Source: Rheinheimera baltica DSM 14885 (GTDB lineage Bacteria > Pseudomonadota > Gammaproteobacteria > Enterobacterales > Alteromonadaceae). Taken from it: a DNA stretch of 64,000 nucleotides. Position numbers and translations under genes: made by a program. The notes under the pieces were generated by a model that did not search any database, was not told the origin of the DNA, and saw only the letters and a list, made by a program, of their open reading frames with translations. This document shows positions 32,956 to 43,797 of the stretch, piece after piece (within the stretch, counting starts at the first letter, position 1; each line of letters starts with the position of its first letter). The stretch is taken from the NCBI RefSeq assembly GCF_000425345.1, contig NZ_AUDG01000003.1:1-64000 (forward strand), given 5' to 3'.

Positions 32956-34095
32956 TTGACTAAGTCCGCCCTGCTCGTACTGGAAGACGGCACCGTATTT
33001 CGCGGTACAGCCATTGGCGCTGAAGGAGTTTCTGTTGGTGAAGTGGTGTTTAACACTTCGATGACCGGGTATCAGGAAATATTAACTGATCCCTCATATG
33101 CAGAACAGATTGTAACGCTTACTTATCCACACATCGGCAATACCGGTACCAACACTGAAGACGAAGAATCCGGACAAATCTGGGCCCGAGGCCTGATTAT
33201 CCGCGACTTACCACTTCTTGCCAGTAATTTCCGTAACCAACTCTCACTTAGTCAGTATTTAGCACAACACAACATACTCGGCATTGCCGACATCGACACC
33301 CGTAAATTAACCCGTATTTTGCGTGAAAAAGGCGCTCAAAACGGCTGCTTAATGGCTGGTGACAACCTAGATGAATCTAAAGCATTACAACTTGCCAAGG
33401 GCTTTCCTGGTTTGTCAGGTATGGATTTAGCCAAAGAAGTTACTGTTAAGGCCCCTTATCACTGGACGGAAGGAAGTTGGGCGTTAGGCGAAGGATACCG
33501 CAGTGCACCCACAGAACAGTTTCATGTAGTAGCGTATGACTTTGGTGTGAAGCGTAATATTTTGCGCATGATGGTAGACCGTGGTTGCAAGTTAACAGTG
33601 GTACCCGCTCAAACACCGGCCAGTGATGTTTTAGCGATGAACCCAGATGGCATTTTTCTTTCTAATGGCCCGGGCGATCCTGCACCCTGTACTTATGCCA
33701 TTGACGCTATCAAAGCCTTTTTAGATACAAATATTCCGCTGTTTGGCATTTGCTTAGGCCATCAGTTACTGGCATTGGCCAGCGGTGCAAAAACCGTGAA
33801 AATGAGCCACGGCCATCACGGTGGTAACCATCCGGTGCAAAACCTGGATACCAAGCGCGTGCTGATTACTGCACAAAACCATGGCTTCGCAGTAGATGAA
33901 GCCAGTTTGCCAGCGAATTTGCGCGCAACCCATAAATCGTTGTTTGATGGCACCTTGCAGGGTATACATCGTACCGACAAGCCGGCATTTAGCTTTCAGG
34001 GGCACCCTGAAGCCAGTCCGGGGCCGCACGAAGCTTCTGAGCTGTTCGACCACTTTATTGCGCTGATGCAACAGCATAAAGCCGTTACCCAATAA
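32956..34095 (+). CDS. carA: Carbamoyl-phosphate synthase small subunit
   Basis: 379 aa from TTG 32956. GGAGG lies at 32946-32950, 5 bases upstream; the earlier in-frame TTG at 32944 would overlap the SD itself, and E. coli carA also uses TTG. N-terminal small-subunit domain, then a class I glutamine amidotransferase domain with catalytic C in [14 protein letters not shown] and the His/Glu pair near GHPEASPGP. It supplies ammonia to CarB for carbamoyl phosphate (arginine and pyrimidine synthesis). A leader hairpin precedes it. Confidence 0.98.
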   Translation: MTKSALLVLEDGTVFRGTAIGAEGVSVGEVVFNTSMTGYQEILTDPSYAEQIVTLTYPHIGNTGTNTEDEESGQIWARGLIIRDLPLLASNFRNQLSLSQYLAQHNILGIADIDTRKLTRILREKGAQNGCLMAGDNLDESKALQLAKGFPGLSGMDLAKEVTVKAPYHWTEGSWALGEGYRSAPTEQFHVVAYDFGVKRNILRMMVDRGCKLTVVPAQTPASDVLAMNPDGIFLSNGPGDPAPCTYAIDAIKAFLDTNIPLFGICLGHQLLALASGAKTVKMSHGHHGGNHPVQNLDTKRVLITAQNHGFAVDEASLPANLRATHKSLFDGTLQGIHRTDKPAFSFQGHPEASPGPHEASELFDHFIALMQQHKAVTQ

Positions 34096-34103
34096 ATGTC
34101 GAA

Positions 34104-34188
34104 ATGCACGTAGGCGGCAAGACCGGGGGCTCATGAGCTTAGTTGTGCTAAGTGATTGGGCACCTCGGCACAGGCAACGACCGTGCAT
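34104..34188 (+). ncRNA. Structured carA-carB intergenic region
   Basis: The 144-bp gap between carA and carB is closed by ATGCACG (34104-34110) and CGTGCAT (34182-34188). Inside are a perfect CTTAG-TTGTG-CTAAG hairpin (34138-34152) and other GC-rich arms. The gap is long for two subunits of one enzyme. It may be an mRNA structure or processing element, not a separate gene. Confidence 0.4.
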
Positions 34189-34239
34189 GATGACAGATGA
34201 AGGGTATAAGCAGACACGAATTACGGAGATATAGCAGCA

Positions 34240-37200
34240 ATGCCAAAACGTACCGACTTAAAAAGTATTCTCATTTTAGGCGCTGGACCAATCGTAATTG
34301 GTCAGGCCTGTGAATTTGACTATTCCGGCGCTCAGGCCTGTAAAGCCTTAAAAGAGGAAGGTTATCGCGTTATTCTGGTGAACTCTAACCCAGCCACCAT
34401 TATGACTGATCCGGAAATGGCTGACGCTACTTATATCGAGCCAATACACTGGCAGGTAGTAGAAAAAATTATTGAAAAAGAACGCCCTTGTGCAGTGCTG
34501 CCAACAATGGGTGGTCAGACTGCACTGAACTGTGCGCTGGATTTAGAGCGTCATGGCGTATTGGCTAAATATTATGTTGAAATGATAGGTGCCACAGCCG
34601 ATGCTATCGACAAAGCAGAAGACCGTGGGCGCTTTGATAAAGCTATGCGTTCTATTGGTTTGGCCTGTCCGCGAGCAGGTTTTGCTCACTCGATGGATGA
34701 AGCGTATCAGGTACTGGATGATATCGGTTTCCCTTGTATTATCAGGCCCTCTTTTACCATGGGCGGCTCAGGCGGTGGTATTGCCTATAACCGCGAAGAG
34801 TTTGAAGAAATTTGTACCCGTGGGTTAGATTTGTCGCCAACCAAAGAGTTGTTAATTGACGAATCATTGATCGGCTGGAAAGAATACGAAATGGAAGTGG
34901 TGCGCGACAAAAACGATAACTGTATTATCGTCTGCGCCATTGAAAACTTCGACCCTATGGGGGTGCACACCGGTGACTCTATCACTGTCGCACCAGCGCA
35001 AACCCTAACCGATAAAGAATATCAAATTATGCGTAATGCCTCGTTGGCAGTTTTACGTGAAATTGGCGTTGAAACCGGCGGTTCAAACGTACAGTTTGGT
35101 ATTAACCCGGTTGATGGCCGTATGGTTATTATTGAGATGAACCCTCGGGTATCACGCTCCTCTGCACTGGCATCCAAAGCAACAGGCTTCCCTATTGCCA
35201 AAGTGGCCGCTAAGCTGGCGATTGGCTATACGTTGGATGAGTTGGCCAATGATATTACCGGTGGTAAAACGCCTGCCTCGTTTGAGCCGAGTATCGATTA
35301 CGTTGTCACTAAGGTGCCACGCTTTAACTTTGAGAAATTTGCCGGCGCTAACGATCGCTTAACCACCCAGATGAAGTCGGTTGGTGAAGTAATGGCGATT
35401 GGTCGTAACCAGCAAGAGTCTTTACAAAAAGCGCTGCGTAGCCTGGAAATTGGCGTTTGCGGTTTAGATCCAATAATTGATATCACGCTGCCAGAAGCCA
35501 AAGATAAGATTATTCGTGAATTAAAAGAGCCGGGTTCGCACCGTATTTGGTACATTGCTGATGCATTTCGCATGGGCATGAGCATGGATGATATTTTCAG
35601 CCTAACCAATATTGACCGCTGGTTTTTAGTGCAGCTGGAAGATTTAGTTAAAGAAGAACATTCATTAGCTAAAGACGGTTTTGTTGCCCTGGATAAAGCT
35701 CGTATTGCACGCCTGAAACGCAAAGGTTTTGCCGATAAGCGTATCGCTGACGTATTAGGTGTCAGTGAAAATGAAGTGCGTAAAAAGCGCTACAGTTTCA
35801 GTATTCATCCGGTTTATAAACGGGTAGATACCTGTGCCGCCGAGTTTGCATCTAACACGGCTTACATGTACTCAAGCTACGATGAAGAATGTGAATCTGC
35901 ACCGACCAACCGCGATAAAATTATGATTATCGGTGGTGGCCCAAATCGTATAGGTCAGGGTATCGAGTTCGATTATTGCTGTGTTCATGCCGCGCTGGCA
36001 CTGCGCGAAGATGGTTTTGAAACTATCATGGTGAACTGCAACCCGGAAACCGTTTCTACCGATTACGACACGTCAGATCGGTTGTACTTTGAACCGATTA
36101 CGTTAGAAGACGTATTGGAAATTGTCCGCAAAGAACAACCTAAAGGCGTTATCGTGCAATATGGTGGTCAGACACCGCTGAAATTAGCACGTGCGCTGGA
36201 AGCTAACGGAGTGCCAATTATTGGTACTTCGCCTGATGCTATTGACCGCGCTGAGGATCGTGAGCGCTTCCAGCAGGCCGTTGAGCGCTTGGGGCTTAAA
36301 CAGCCGAAAAATGCTACCGTAACCAGTATGGAAGAGGCGATTACTAAGTCGGTTGATATTGGTTTTCCGATGGTGGTGCGCCCGTCTTATGTGTTGGGTG
36401 GGCGGGCAATGGAAATTGTCTATGACGAGCAAGACTTACGCCGCTATATGAACGAAGCGGTCAGTGTATCTAACGATTCACCGGTATTGCTGGATAACTT
36501 CCTTGACGATGCGATCGAAGTTGATATCGATGCCATCTGTGATGGTAAAGATGTTGTCATCGGCGGCATTATGGAACACATTGAACAAGCGGGTGTGCAC
36601 TCTGGTGACTCTGCCTGTTCGCTGCCACCGCATAGCTTGAGCAAAGAAATTCAGGATGTGATGCGTGAGCAAGTACGGAAACTGGCACTTGAGTTAGGCG
36701 TAGTTGGCCTGATGAACACCCAGTTTGCGGTTAAAGATAACGAAGTGTACTTAATTGAAGTCAACCCGCGTGCTGCCCGTACAGTGCCGTTTGTTTCTAA
36801 AGCGACCGGTGTAGCGGTGGCTAAAGTAGGCGCACGTTGCATGGCAGGCATGTCTCTGGCTCAGCAAGGTGTGACTAAAGAGATTATTCCACCGTTCTTC
36901 TCAGTAAAAGAAGTGGTTATTCCGTTTAACAAATTCCCGGGTGTCGATCCTATTTTAGGCCCGGAAATGCGTTCAACAGGCGAAGTTATGGGGGTGGGCG
37001 ACACGTTTGAACAAGCCTTTGCTAAGGGACAGTTAGGCGCAAGTACGCTTATTCCAACCGGTGGCCGTGCCTTGCTTTCAGTTCGTGACAGCGATAAAGT
37101 GCGCGTTGTTGAACTGGCAAAACGGATGGTAGAAAAAGGCTTTGAGCTAGATGCAACCGGCGGTACGGCTAAAGCTTTACAAGCTGCAGGCGTGGAGTGT

Positions 37201-37461
37201 CGTACGGTTAACAAAGTATCAGAAGGTCGGCCGCATATATTAGATCGTATTAAAAACGGTGAATACAGTTATATTGTAAACACCACTGACGGTCGCCAGG
37301 CCATTGAAGACTCCAAAGTCATTCGTCGTGGAGCGCTGCAGTATAAAGCCAACTATACCACTACTTTAAATGCCGCCTTTGCTACCGTTAAATCAAACAC
37401 TGCCAGTGCGTTTGATAGCGTAGCCTCGGTGCAGGAACTACATAAGAGAGTAAACGGATGA
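34240..37461 (+). CDS. carB: Carbamoyl-phosphate synthase large subunit
   Basis: 1073 aa, the normal length. Two homologous ATP-grasp halves: the first (1-400) starts [20 protein letters not shown] and has [20 protein letters not shown]; the second (550-930) starts [20 protein letters not shown] and has [19 protein letters not shown]. An oligomerisation domain lies between, and a C-terminal MGS-like allosteric domain (about 935-1073) ends the protein. It makes carbamoyl phosphate from bicarbonate, ATP and the ammonia delivered by CarA. Its stop overlaps the greA start by 4 bases (ATGA). Confidence 0.99.
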   Translation: MPKRTDLKSILILGAGPIVIGQACEFDYSGAQACKALKEEGYRVILVNSNPATIMTDPEMADATYIEPIHWQVVEKIIEKERPCAVLPTMGGQTALNCALDLERHGVLAKYYVEMIGATADAIDKAEDRGRFDKAMRSIGLACPRAGFAHSMDEAYQVLDDIGFPCIIRPSFTMGGSGGGIAYNREEFEEICTRGLDLSPTKELLIDESLIGWKEYEMEVVRDKNDNCIIVCAIENFDPMGVHTGDSITVAPAQTLTDKEYQIMRNASLAVLREIGVETGGSNVQFGINPVDGRMVIIEMNPRVSRSSALASKATGFPIAKVAAKLAIGYTLDELANDITGGKTPASFEPSIDYVVTKVPRFNFEKFAGANDRLTTQMKSVGEVMAIGRNQQESLQKALRSLEIGVCGLDPIIDITLPEAKDKIIRELKEPGSHRIWYIADAFRMGMSMDDIFSLTNIDRWFLVQLEDLVKEEHSLAKDGFVALDKARIARLKRKGFADKRIADVLGVSENEVRKKRYSFSIHPVYKRVDTCAAEFASNTAYMYSSYDEECESAPTNRDKIMIIGGGPNRIGQGIEFDYCCVHAALALREDGFETIMVNCNPETVSTDYDTSDRLYFEPITLEDVLEIVRKEQPKGVIVQYGGQTPLKLARALEANGVPIIGTSPDAIDRAEDRERFQQAVERLGLKQPKNATVTSMEEAITKSVDIGFPMVVRPSYVLGGRAMEIVYDEQDLRRYMNEAVSVSNDSPVLLDNFLDDAIEVDIDAICDGKDVVIGGIMEHIEQAGVHSGDSACSLPPHSLSKEIQDVMREQVRKLALELGVVGLMNTQFAVKDNEVYLIEVNPRAARTVPFVSKATGVAVAKVGARCMAGMSLAQQGVTKEIIPPFFSVKEVVIPFNKFPGVDPILGPEMRSTGEVMGVGDTFEQAFAKGQLGASTLIPTGGRALLSVRDSDKVRVVELAKRMVEKGFELDATGGTAKALQAAGVECRTVNKVSEGRPHILDRIKNGEYSYIVNTTDGRQAIEDSKVIRRGALQYKANYTTTLNAAFATVKSNTASAFDSVASVQELHKRVNG

Positions 37462-37934
37462 GTGCAATTCCGATGACAGTGCTGGGCGCAGAGAGATTAC
37501 GCGCCGAGCTGCATGAACTTAAGTCAGTAAAACGGCCTATCATTATTCAGGCTATTGCGACGGCGCGTGAACACGGCGACTTAAAAGAGAACGCTGAATA
37601 TCATGCTGCGCGAGAGCAGCAAGGGTTTTGTGAAGGGCGTATTCAGGATATAGAAGCTAAGTTATCTAATGCGCAGATCATTGATATTAGTAAACAACCT
37701 AACAATGGTAAGGTGATCTTTGGTTGTACAGTCACTATTTTGAATTTAGATTCTGAAGAAGAAGTGACGTATCGCATTGTTGGAGATGATGAAGCCGATA
37801 TTAAAAATAACCTGATCTCTGTCAATTCGCCTATTGCGCGTGGCTTGATTGGCAAATCTGCTGATGACGTTGCTAACATTACTACGCCAAAAGGGGTGGT
37901 AGAGTTTGAAATTATAGATGTTAAATATATCTAA
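37458..37934 (+). CDS. greA: Transcription elongation factor GreA
   Basis: 158 aa. N-terminal coiled-coil with the acidic tip motif ([20 protein letters not shown]) that reaches the RNA polymerase active site, and a C-terminal FKBP-like domain ([34 protein letters not shown]). It stimulates cleavage of backtracked transcripts. It overlaps carB by 4 bases, so it is translationally coupled, and is followed by a strong terminator. Confidence 0.98.
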   Translation: MSAIPMTVLGAERLRAELHELKSVKRPIIIQAIATAREHGDLKENAEYHAAREQQGFCEGRIQDIEAKLSNAQIIDISKQPNNGKVIFGCTVTILNLDSEEEVTYRIVGDDEADIKNNLISVNSPIARGLIGKSADDVANITTPKGVVEFEIIDVKYI

Positions 37935-37954
37935 GCATTAACGCTACTGATGTA

Positions 37955-37984
37955 AAAACGCCAGCCTTAGGGCTGGCGTTTTTT
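37955..37984. terminator. Terminator between greA and radD
   Basis: AACGCCAGCC-TTAG-GGCTGGCGTT, 10-bp stem followed by TTTT and preceded by AAAA, serving convergent greA and radD-like genes. Confidence 0.95.
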
Positions 37985-37996
37985 ATTTCTATAGTG

Positions 37997-39748
37997 CTAC
38001 GTTATGCTAGCATTAGATTGATAACGGCCGTTGTAATCAAAAATACTGTCCAGATGTTGCCAACCTTTGTTGGTTTTTTTTAACAGAATAAGTTGCGGCA
38101 TGCGAAATTTATCTTGATCGGCGACGACTTCAAGGGCTGTCAGGTAGTTTTTAGGTTTTAATCCTGGTGCACGTTGATGCGGTAAAATAAATAGCGCAAA
38201 TAATGCCCTGCGCTGTGCTGCGGTTTGAAGTGCAAACTGACGATAAAACGGATTGCCATCAATATCTACATACTGCACTTGCAATCTGCCTTGCACATCA
38301 GTAAGCAACATGTGCTGACAACGAAACAAATGATGATGTTTTTGGTTTAATACCTCTTTCAAACGCTTATCAGGGTCGATAAGTTGAGACTGACACTGCT
38401 GACACACTCTGGCGGCAATATCATTTTCGCCACCACAATCTGGACAAATTCTGGCACGAAACCGATAACTGCATTGGTTGGGTACTGTGGTGGGCGCATG
38501 CTCTGCTAGCCCCTGGCAGCGTCTGCCGTAGTGTTCAATAATATCCCCGTCGTTATCGACCAGCCCCCAAAATATGTTGGCAAACTGACATTGTGGGCAA
38601 GGCACTTGAACGGGTACTGCCTTGCTGGTAGGCCTTGGGCTGCCCACTTCAGGGTAATATAAGTCATAGCCATTTGCGGCGTAGTCAATAATCAGGCAGT
38701 GGGTTTTATTTGGTGCACTGCGAAGGCCACGCCCTACCATTTGCTGAAATAAACTGACCGAGGCTGTAGGGCGCAAAATAGCGATTAAATCGACATGAGG
38801 CGCATCAAACCCAGTGGTAAGCACTGCAACATTAACTAAAAACTTCAGTCGCTGCGCCTTAAACTCGCTAATCAGCTGGTCGCGCTCGTTACCAGGTGTT
38901 GTTGCAGTGAGCAAGGCGACTTGTTGATTTAAGCCCTCGAGTAGAGTAACAATTTCGTTGGCATGACGCACCGAAGCGGCAAAGATAAGCACACCTTGCT
39001 TATTATGGGCTAACTGATTTAGTTGGCCGACAATTAATTTAGTAGCACGGCCCGTTTTACCGAGAATTGAATCAACCTGTTGCTCGCTGTAATCACCACC
39101 CTCAGTGGGAACAAGATGGCTAAAGTCATACTGCGCTGCCAAGCCGTCCAACAACACTGGTTTAGCTAAATAGCCTTTGTTGATAAGTGGCCGTAACGGC
39201 AGTTCGAAGATACAACGCGTAAAAGTGGCCTGCTCGACAGAGCCTACCTTACCGTGGTAGTGACTTTGGTATACCCAGCCTGTTCCTAACCGGTATGGCG
39301 TAGCAGTAAGTCCAAGGAGCTTAAGCGTGGAATTTTGCTGAAGTAAATGATTAAACAGTAACTGATACTGGCTATCTTCACTAAGACTAATTCTATGGCA
39401 TTCATCAATAATGACTAGCGAAAAAGGCTGGCTAAACTGAGTCAGGTTACGTGCTGCTGATTGCACGCTAGCAATAACCGTCTTACCACTACTGTCCTTT
39501 TGCTTTAGTCCTGCAGCAAACACAGTGCCAGCTTGGCTTAGTAAAGCCACTTTTTCGGCATTTTGTGCCACTAACTCTTTAACATGCGTCAAAATAAGTA
39601 CCCGCCCGTTGGCCAGGCGCGCCAACTCTGCCAGTACTAAACTTTTTCCTGCACCAGTCGGCAGTACTATAACTGCCGATTCGCTACTGTGCCTGAAATG
39701 GGCAATAGCAGCGTCAACGGCTTGCTGTTGATAGTCTCTTAATTGCAC
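37997..39748 (-). CDS. radD: RadD/YejH-type superfamily 2 helicase
   Basis: 583 aa. Walker A VLPTGAGKS at residues 28-36, motif II DECH in VIIDECHRIS, motif III TATPYR, and motif VI QQMVGRGLRSAPNK. A zinc-finger-like cluster follows (CPQCQFANI, CPDCGGENDI, CQQCQSQLI), matching RadD/YejH. RadD acts in recombination and repair of stalled or crosslinked DNA. It runs convergent to greA and is separated from yhbY by about 115 bp without a gene. Confidence 0.9.
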   Translation of the reverse strand: MQLRDYQQQAVDAAIAHFRHSSESAVIVLPTGAGKSLVLAELARLANGRVLILTHVKELVAQNAEKVALLSQAGTVFAAGLKQKDSSGKTVIASVQSAARNLTQFSQPFSLVIIDECHRISLSEDSQYQLLFNHLLQQNSTLKLLGLTATPYRLGTGWVYQSHYHGKVGSVEQATFTRCIFELPLRPLINKGYLAKPVLLDGLAAQYDFSHLVPTEGGDYSEQQVDSILGKTGRATKLIVGQLNQLAHNKQGVLIFAASVRHANEIVTLLEGLNQQVALLTATTPGNERDQLISEFKAQRLKFLVNVAVLTTGFDAPHVDLIAILRPTASVSLFQQMVGRGLRSAPNKTHCLIIDYAANGYDLYYPEVGSPRPTSKAVPVQVPCPQCQFANIFWGLVDNDGDIIEHYGRRCQGLAEHAPTTVPNQCSYRFRARICPDCGGENDIAARVCQQCQSQLIDPDKRLKEVLNQKHHHLFRCQHMLLTDVQGRLQVQYVDIDGNPFYRQFALQTAAQRRALFALFILPHQRAPGLKPKNYLTALEVVADQDKFRMPQLILLKKTNKGWQHLDSIFDYNGRYQSNASIT

Positions 39749-39862
39749 GGCAGGTTCGGTATTGTGACTGTTTAAATGTTTAATGTTATCATTGCCTACA
39801 TGATGATGCAGGCAGTTGATAATATAGTTAAGTAGCTTGCTACAGAGTTAATGGCAGCAACA

Positions 39863-40159
39863 TTAACCGCGAGGCAGTGGGATCTTTTTATCTTTACCCT
39901 GGCGGAAAAGTACCAGTGTTTTACCAATGACCTGAACTTTATCTGCTTTAGTTTCACGAACAATAGCATCCATGATGAGCACTTTTTCTTCACGATCTTC
40001 TGTAGGAACTTTAATTTTAATCAGTTCGTGAAAATTAAGCGCCACGTCGATTTCTGCTACTACACCTTCGGTCAGGCCATTGCCACCGAGCAGAATGACG
40101 GGTTTAAGATCATGTGCTTTTGCTTTTAAAAATTGTTTTTGTTTATTGGTTAAACTCAT
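39863..40159 (-). CDS. yhbY: YhbY, CRM-domain RNA-binding protein
   Basis: 98 aa from ATG at 40159 (MSLTNKQKQFLKAKAHDLKP); the longer upstream reading has no SD. A single CRM domain with the GNGLTEGVVAEIDVALNFHE and ELIKIKV segments; the GxxG-type loop is GGNG. It associates with pre-50S particles and assists large-subunit assembly. It is divergent from rlmE, the conserved arrangement. Confidence 0.96.
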   Translation of the reverse strand: MSLTNKQKQFLKAKAHDLKPVILLGGNGLTEGVVAEIDVALNFHELIKIKVPTEDREEKVLIMDAIVRETKADKVQVIGKTLVLFRQGKDKKIPLPRG

Positions 40160-40184
40160 AAAATGACTATTTCCGCAGATAACG

Positions 40185-40213
40185 CTTGAATTTGCGTTAT
40201 TGTAGCGCCATCT
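40185..40213 (+). promoter_or_regulatory. Sigma-32-like promoter of rlmE-ftsH
   Basis: CTTGAA (40185-40190) and CGCCATCT (40206-40213) separated by 15 bp. The -35 is perfect and the -10 degenerate (consensus CCCCATnT). rlmE-ftsH is a heat-shock operon in E. coli. Confidence 0.6.
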
Positions 40214-40242
40214 AACGCATAACACTAATCAAGAGTGATAGC

Positions 40243-40872
40243 ATGACCAAGAAAAAACGCTCTGCCAGTTCAACACGCTGGTTGAAAGAGCATTTTGATG
40301 ACAAATTTGTGCAAAAGGCACAAAAGCTCGGTTTAAGATCGCGCGCAGCGTTTAAACTTGAAGAGATTAATCTGCAAGACAAGTTGATTAAACCGGGCAT
40401 GACCGTAGTCGATTTGGGTTCAGCGCCGGGCAGTTGGTCTCAATTTTGTGTTGGTTTAGTTGGGAGCTCAGGCACTATTATTGCGTGCGATATTTTGCCG
40501 ATGGACCCGATAAACGGGGTTAGTTTTTTACAAGGCGATTTTCGCGAAGAAACGGTACTTGATGCACTACTGAGCCGAATTAATGGTCAGAACGTAGATG
40601 TAGTGCTATCTGATATGGCGCCGAATATGAGCGGAAATGATACCACGGATCAGGCGCGTTCTATTTATCTGGTGGAACTTGCGTTGGATATGTGTCACAA
40701 AGTATTGAAGCAAAATGGTAGTTTTGTGGTCAAAGTATTTCAGGGTGATGGCTTTGAGCAGTTCTTAAAAGATGTGCGAGCGGCTTTCACAACGGTTAAA
40801 ATTCGTAAACCAGATTCGTCTCGTGCGCGTTCACGAGAGACATATATCGTGGCTACCGGCTTTAAAGTCTAG
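40243..40872 (+). CDS. rlmE: 23S rRNA 2'-O-ribose methyltransferase RlmE
   Basis: 209 aa. SAM-binding motif [14 protein letters not shown], the conserved K-D-K-E catalytic set (including D in [11 protein letters not shown] and K in [10 protein letters not shown]), and the N-terminal basic RNA-binding region. It methylates U2552 in the A-loop of 23S rRNA and is heat-shock induced in E. coli. It lies 49 bp upstream of ftsH with a sigma-32-like promoter. Confidence 0.98.
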   Translation: MTKKKRSASSTRWLKEHFDDKFVQKAQKLGLRSRAAFKLEEINLQDKLIKPGMTVVDLGSAPGSWSQFCVGLVGSSGTIIACDILPMDPINGVSFLQGDFREETVLDALLSRINGQNVDVVLSDMAPNMSGNDTTDQARSIYLVELALDMCHKVLKQNGSFVVKVFQGDGFEQFLKDVRAAFTTVKIRKPDSSRARSRETYIVATGFKV

Positions 40873-40921
40873 TAAAGTAGTCTGGTAATTATCTAATTTT
40901 CGGTAAGAAGAGGTTATAACC

Positions 40922-42850
40922 TTGAGTGACATGGCAAAAAATGTGATTGTCTGGTTAGTTATCGCCGTTGTTCTAATGTCGGTGTTCAATAGCTTTGGAC
41001 CCGGTGACAACAGTGAGAGACAAACCAGTTACACTCAGTTTATCAAAGAGGTAAATCAAGGCCAGATCCGCGAAGTTAAAGTGGATCGCGCTGGCGTTAT
41101 TACTGGTGTGAAACGCAGCGGTGAGCGCTTTGAAACCGTTATTCCGACAGGTTATGACCCAAAGTTAAATGATGACCTGATTAAAAATGAAGTGGACTCT
41201 TTTGGTAGCAAACCAGAAGAAAGTAGCTGGCTAACGACCATCTTTATTTCATGGTTCCCAATGTTGCTGCTCATTGGTGTGTGGATTTTCTTCATGCGCC
41301 AGATGCAGGGTGGTGGCGGTAAAGGCGCTATGTCATTTGGTAAGAGTAAAGCACGCTTAATGGGCGAAGATCAGATTAAGACCACTTTTGCTGATGTCGC
41401 AGGCTGTGACGAAGCAAAAGAAGAGGTGTCTGAGCTGGTCGATTACTTGCGAGACCCATCACGCTTCCAGAAGCTGGGCGGAAAGATCCCCAAGGGTATC
41501 TTAATGGTCGGCCCACCAGGTACCGGTAAAACGTTACTTGCAAAAGCCATTGCTGGCGAAGCTAAAGTTCCGTTTTTTACAATATCGGGTTCAGACTTTG
41601 TTGAAATGTTCGTTGGTGTGGGTGCGTCACGGGTACGTGACATGTTTGAACAGGCGAAAAAAGCCGCACCTTGTATCATTTTTATTGATGAAATTGACGC
41701 AGTTGGCCGTCAGCGCGGTGCCGGTTTAGGCGGTGGTCACGACGAACGTGAACAAACGTTAAACCAGATGCTGGTAGAGATGGATGGCTTCGATGGTAAT
41801 GAAGGTATCATCATTATTGCCGCTACCAACCGTCCAGACGTATTGGACCCAGCGTTATTGCGCCCAGGTCGTTTTGACCGTCAGGTAGTCGTTGGTTTGC
41901 CTGATGTGAAAGGTCGTGAACAAATTCTTAAAGTGCATATGCGCAAAGTACCTTTAGCTGAAGGTGTTGAGCCTTCAGTAATCGCGCGAGGCACTCCGGG
42001 TTTCTCAGGTGCAGACTTAGCCAACCTGGTCAACGAAGCGGCATTGTTTGCTGCCCGCGGAAATCGTCGTGTGGTGTCGATGGATGAGTTTGAAAAAGCC
42101 AAAGACAAAATCATGATGGGCGCAGAACGCCGCTCTATGGTGATGACGGAAAAAGAAAAAGAGATGACGGCCTACCATGAAGCAGGCCATGCCATTGTTG
42201 GACGTTTAGTTCCGGATCACGATCCTGTCTACAAAGTGAGTATTATCCCGCGTGGTCGTGCCCTGGGGGTGACTATGTACTTACCTGAGCGTGACCGCGT
42301 ATCACACAGCAAGCGTTTGCTTGAGAGCATGATAAGCTCGTTGTTCGGTGGTCGTATTGCTGAGGAAGTGATCTACGGTTTTGAGTCTGTAACTACAGGT
42401 GCTTCTAACGATATTGAACGTGCCACAGATTTGGCGCGTAAAATGGTAACTCAGTGGGGCTTCTCAGAAAAACTGGGGCCGCTGTTGTATGCAGACGAAG
42501 AAGGCGAAGTGTTTCTTGGACGCTCAGTCAGTAAAAATAAGCATATGTCTGAGGATACGGTAAAAGCCATTGATGCAGAGATCCGGCAGTTTATCGATCG
42601 CAACTACGACAGAGCTAAAAAGCTGATTGAAGAGAATATGGACATACTGCATGCGATGAAAGATGCATTAATGAAGTATGAAACCATTGATGCTAAGCAG
42701 ATTGATGACTTAATGGAACGTCGTGAAGTTCGTCAACCGGAAAACTGGGAGCCCCGTGATAAACCGGGTTCTGATGATAAGCCGGATGCGAAATCAAATA
42801 ACGATGATACCGCAACATCGGCGAAGCCTTCTGAAGGTAATCTGCACTAA
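40922..42850 (+). CDS. ftsH: ATP-dependent zinc metalloprotease FtsH
   Basis: 642 aa from TTG 40922 (AGAGG 8 bases upstream) or 639 aa from ATG 40931 ([19 protein letters not shown]); the SD favours TTG, homology allows either. Two transmembrane helices (about 8-25 and 103-123), AAA+ domain with Walker A GPPGTGKT, Walker [12 protein letters not shown] and second region of homology RPGRFDRQV, then the zinc site HEAGH (in [12 protein letters not shown]). It degrades membrane and regulatory proteins, including RpoH in E. coli. Confidence 0.98.
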   Translation: MSDMAKNVIVWLVIAVVLMSVFNSFGPGDNSERQTSYTQFIKEVNQGQIREVKVDRAGVITGVKRSGERFETVIPTGYDPKLNDDLIKNEVDSFGSKPEESSWLTTIFISWFPMLLLIGVWIFFMRQMQGGGGKGAMSFGKSKARLMGEDQIKTTFADVAGCDEAKEEVSELVDYLRDPSRFQKLGGKIPKGILMVGPPGTGKTLLAKAIAGEAKVPFFTISGSDFVEMFVGVGASRVRDMFEQAKKAAPCIIFIDEIDAVGRQRGAGLGGGHDEREQTLNQMLVEMDGFDGNEGIIIIAATNRPDVLDPALLRPGRFDRQVVVGLPDVKGREQILKVHMRKVPLAEGVEPSVIARGTPGFSGADLANLVNEAALFAARGNRRVVSMDEFEKAKDKIMMGAERRSMVMTEKEKEMTAYHEAGHAIVGRLVPDHDPVYKVSIIPRGRALGVTMYLPERDRVSHSKRLLESMISSLFGGRIAEEVIYGFESVTTGASNDIERATDLARKMVTQWGFSEKLGPLLYADEEGEVFLGRSVSKNKHMSEDTVKAIDAEIRQFIDRNYDRAKKLIEENMDILHAMKDALMKYETIDAKQIDDLMERREVRQPENWEPRDKPGSDDKPDAKSNNDDTATSAKPSEGNLH

Positions 42851-42880
42851 GCACGTTGTCTAAAATTGATATTGTCCAAG

Positions 42881-42905
42881 CCCCGGTTTTGCCGGGGTTT
42901 ATTTT
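42881..42905 (+). terminator. Rho-independent terminator after ftsH
   Basis: CCCCGG and CCGGGG around TTTTG, followed by a T-rich tail. Confidence 0.85.
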
Positions 42906-42960
42906 TAGTGCCTATTTTTATCGTAAGTAAAAATAACGTTTATGCTTTACAGGAGTCGCT

Positions 42961-43794
42961 ATGCTGTTGTCTCTACCTCGTCAGCGCCAACTTGATTTAA
43001 CACGGCCAGTGGTTATGGGGATTTTAAATATCACACCCGATTCATTTTCTGATGGAGGTCGTATTCAGCGGGTAGACGATGCACTGCGTCAAGCCGAGCA
43101 AATGCTGGCAGATGGTGCGCAGGTTTTAGATATTGGTGGTGAGTCTACCCGCCCAGGTGCTGACGAGGTGCCGGAACAAGCTGAACTGCTGCGGGTAATA
43201 CCTGTTATTGAGGCGATAAGGCAACGGTTTGATTGTGTTATTTCCATTGATACCAGTAAAGCTGCCGTGATGTCAGCAGCGGTTCAGGCAGGTGCAGATA
43301 TTATCAATGACGTACGGGCACTGCAGGAACCCGGAGCACTCGCGGTTGCTGTGGCGTCTCAGGTTCCTGTCTGTTTAATGCATATGCAAGGTGCGCCACG
43401 CAGTATGCAACATGCACCGCAGTACGACGATGTTACCGCTGAGGTAAAACAGTTTTTACTACACAGAGCGTTAGCCTGTGAACATGCCGGTGTAAAAAAA
43501 CACAATATCATTCTTGACCCCGGTTTTGGTTTTGGCAAAAGCCTGGAGCACAACTATACGTTACTGCGCCAGCTTTCTCAGTTTTGTGATACCGGTTATG
43601 CGATGCTTGCCGGTATGTCGCGCAAGTCTATGGTAGGGCAGTTACTTAGCCTGCCAGTGAACGAACGTTTGGCAGGCAGTCTGGCCTGCGCTACTATTGC
43701 AGCATTAAAAGGTGCCCAAATTATACGGGTGCATGATGTTAAAGAAACCGTGCAGGCCGTCAAGGTAGTGACAGCCATGCAGTATGGAGTATAA
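42961..43794 (+). CDS. folP: Dihydropteroate synthase
   Basis: 277 aa TIM barrel. VMGILNITPDSFSDGGR and VLDIGGESTRPGADEVPE are the pterin-site signatures; ISIDTSKAAVM and DPGFGFGKS complete the active site. It condenses p-aminobenzoate with the pterin pyrophosphate in folate synthesis and is the target of sulfonamides. It is 3 bp upstream of glmM, as in E. coli. Confidence 0.98.
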   Translation: MLLSLPRQRQLDLTRPVVMGILNITPDSFSDGGRIQRVDDALRQAEQMLADGAQVLDIGGESTRPGADEVPEQAELLRVIPVIEAIRQRFDCVISIDTSKAAVMSAAVQAGADIINDVRALQEPGALAVAVASQVPVCLMHMQGAPRSMQHAPQYDDVTAEVKQFLLHRALACEHAGVKKHNIILDPGFGFGKSLEHNYTLLRQLSQFCDTGYAMLAGMSRKSMVGQLLSLPVNERLAGSLACATIAALKGAQIIRVHDVKETVQAVKVVTAMQYGV

Positions 43795-43797
43795 AGG

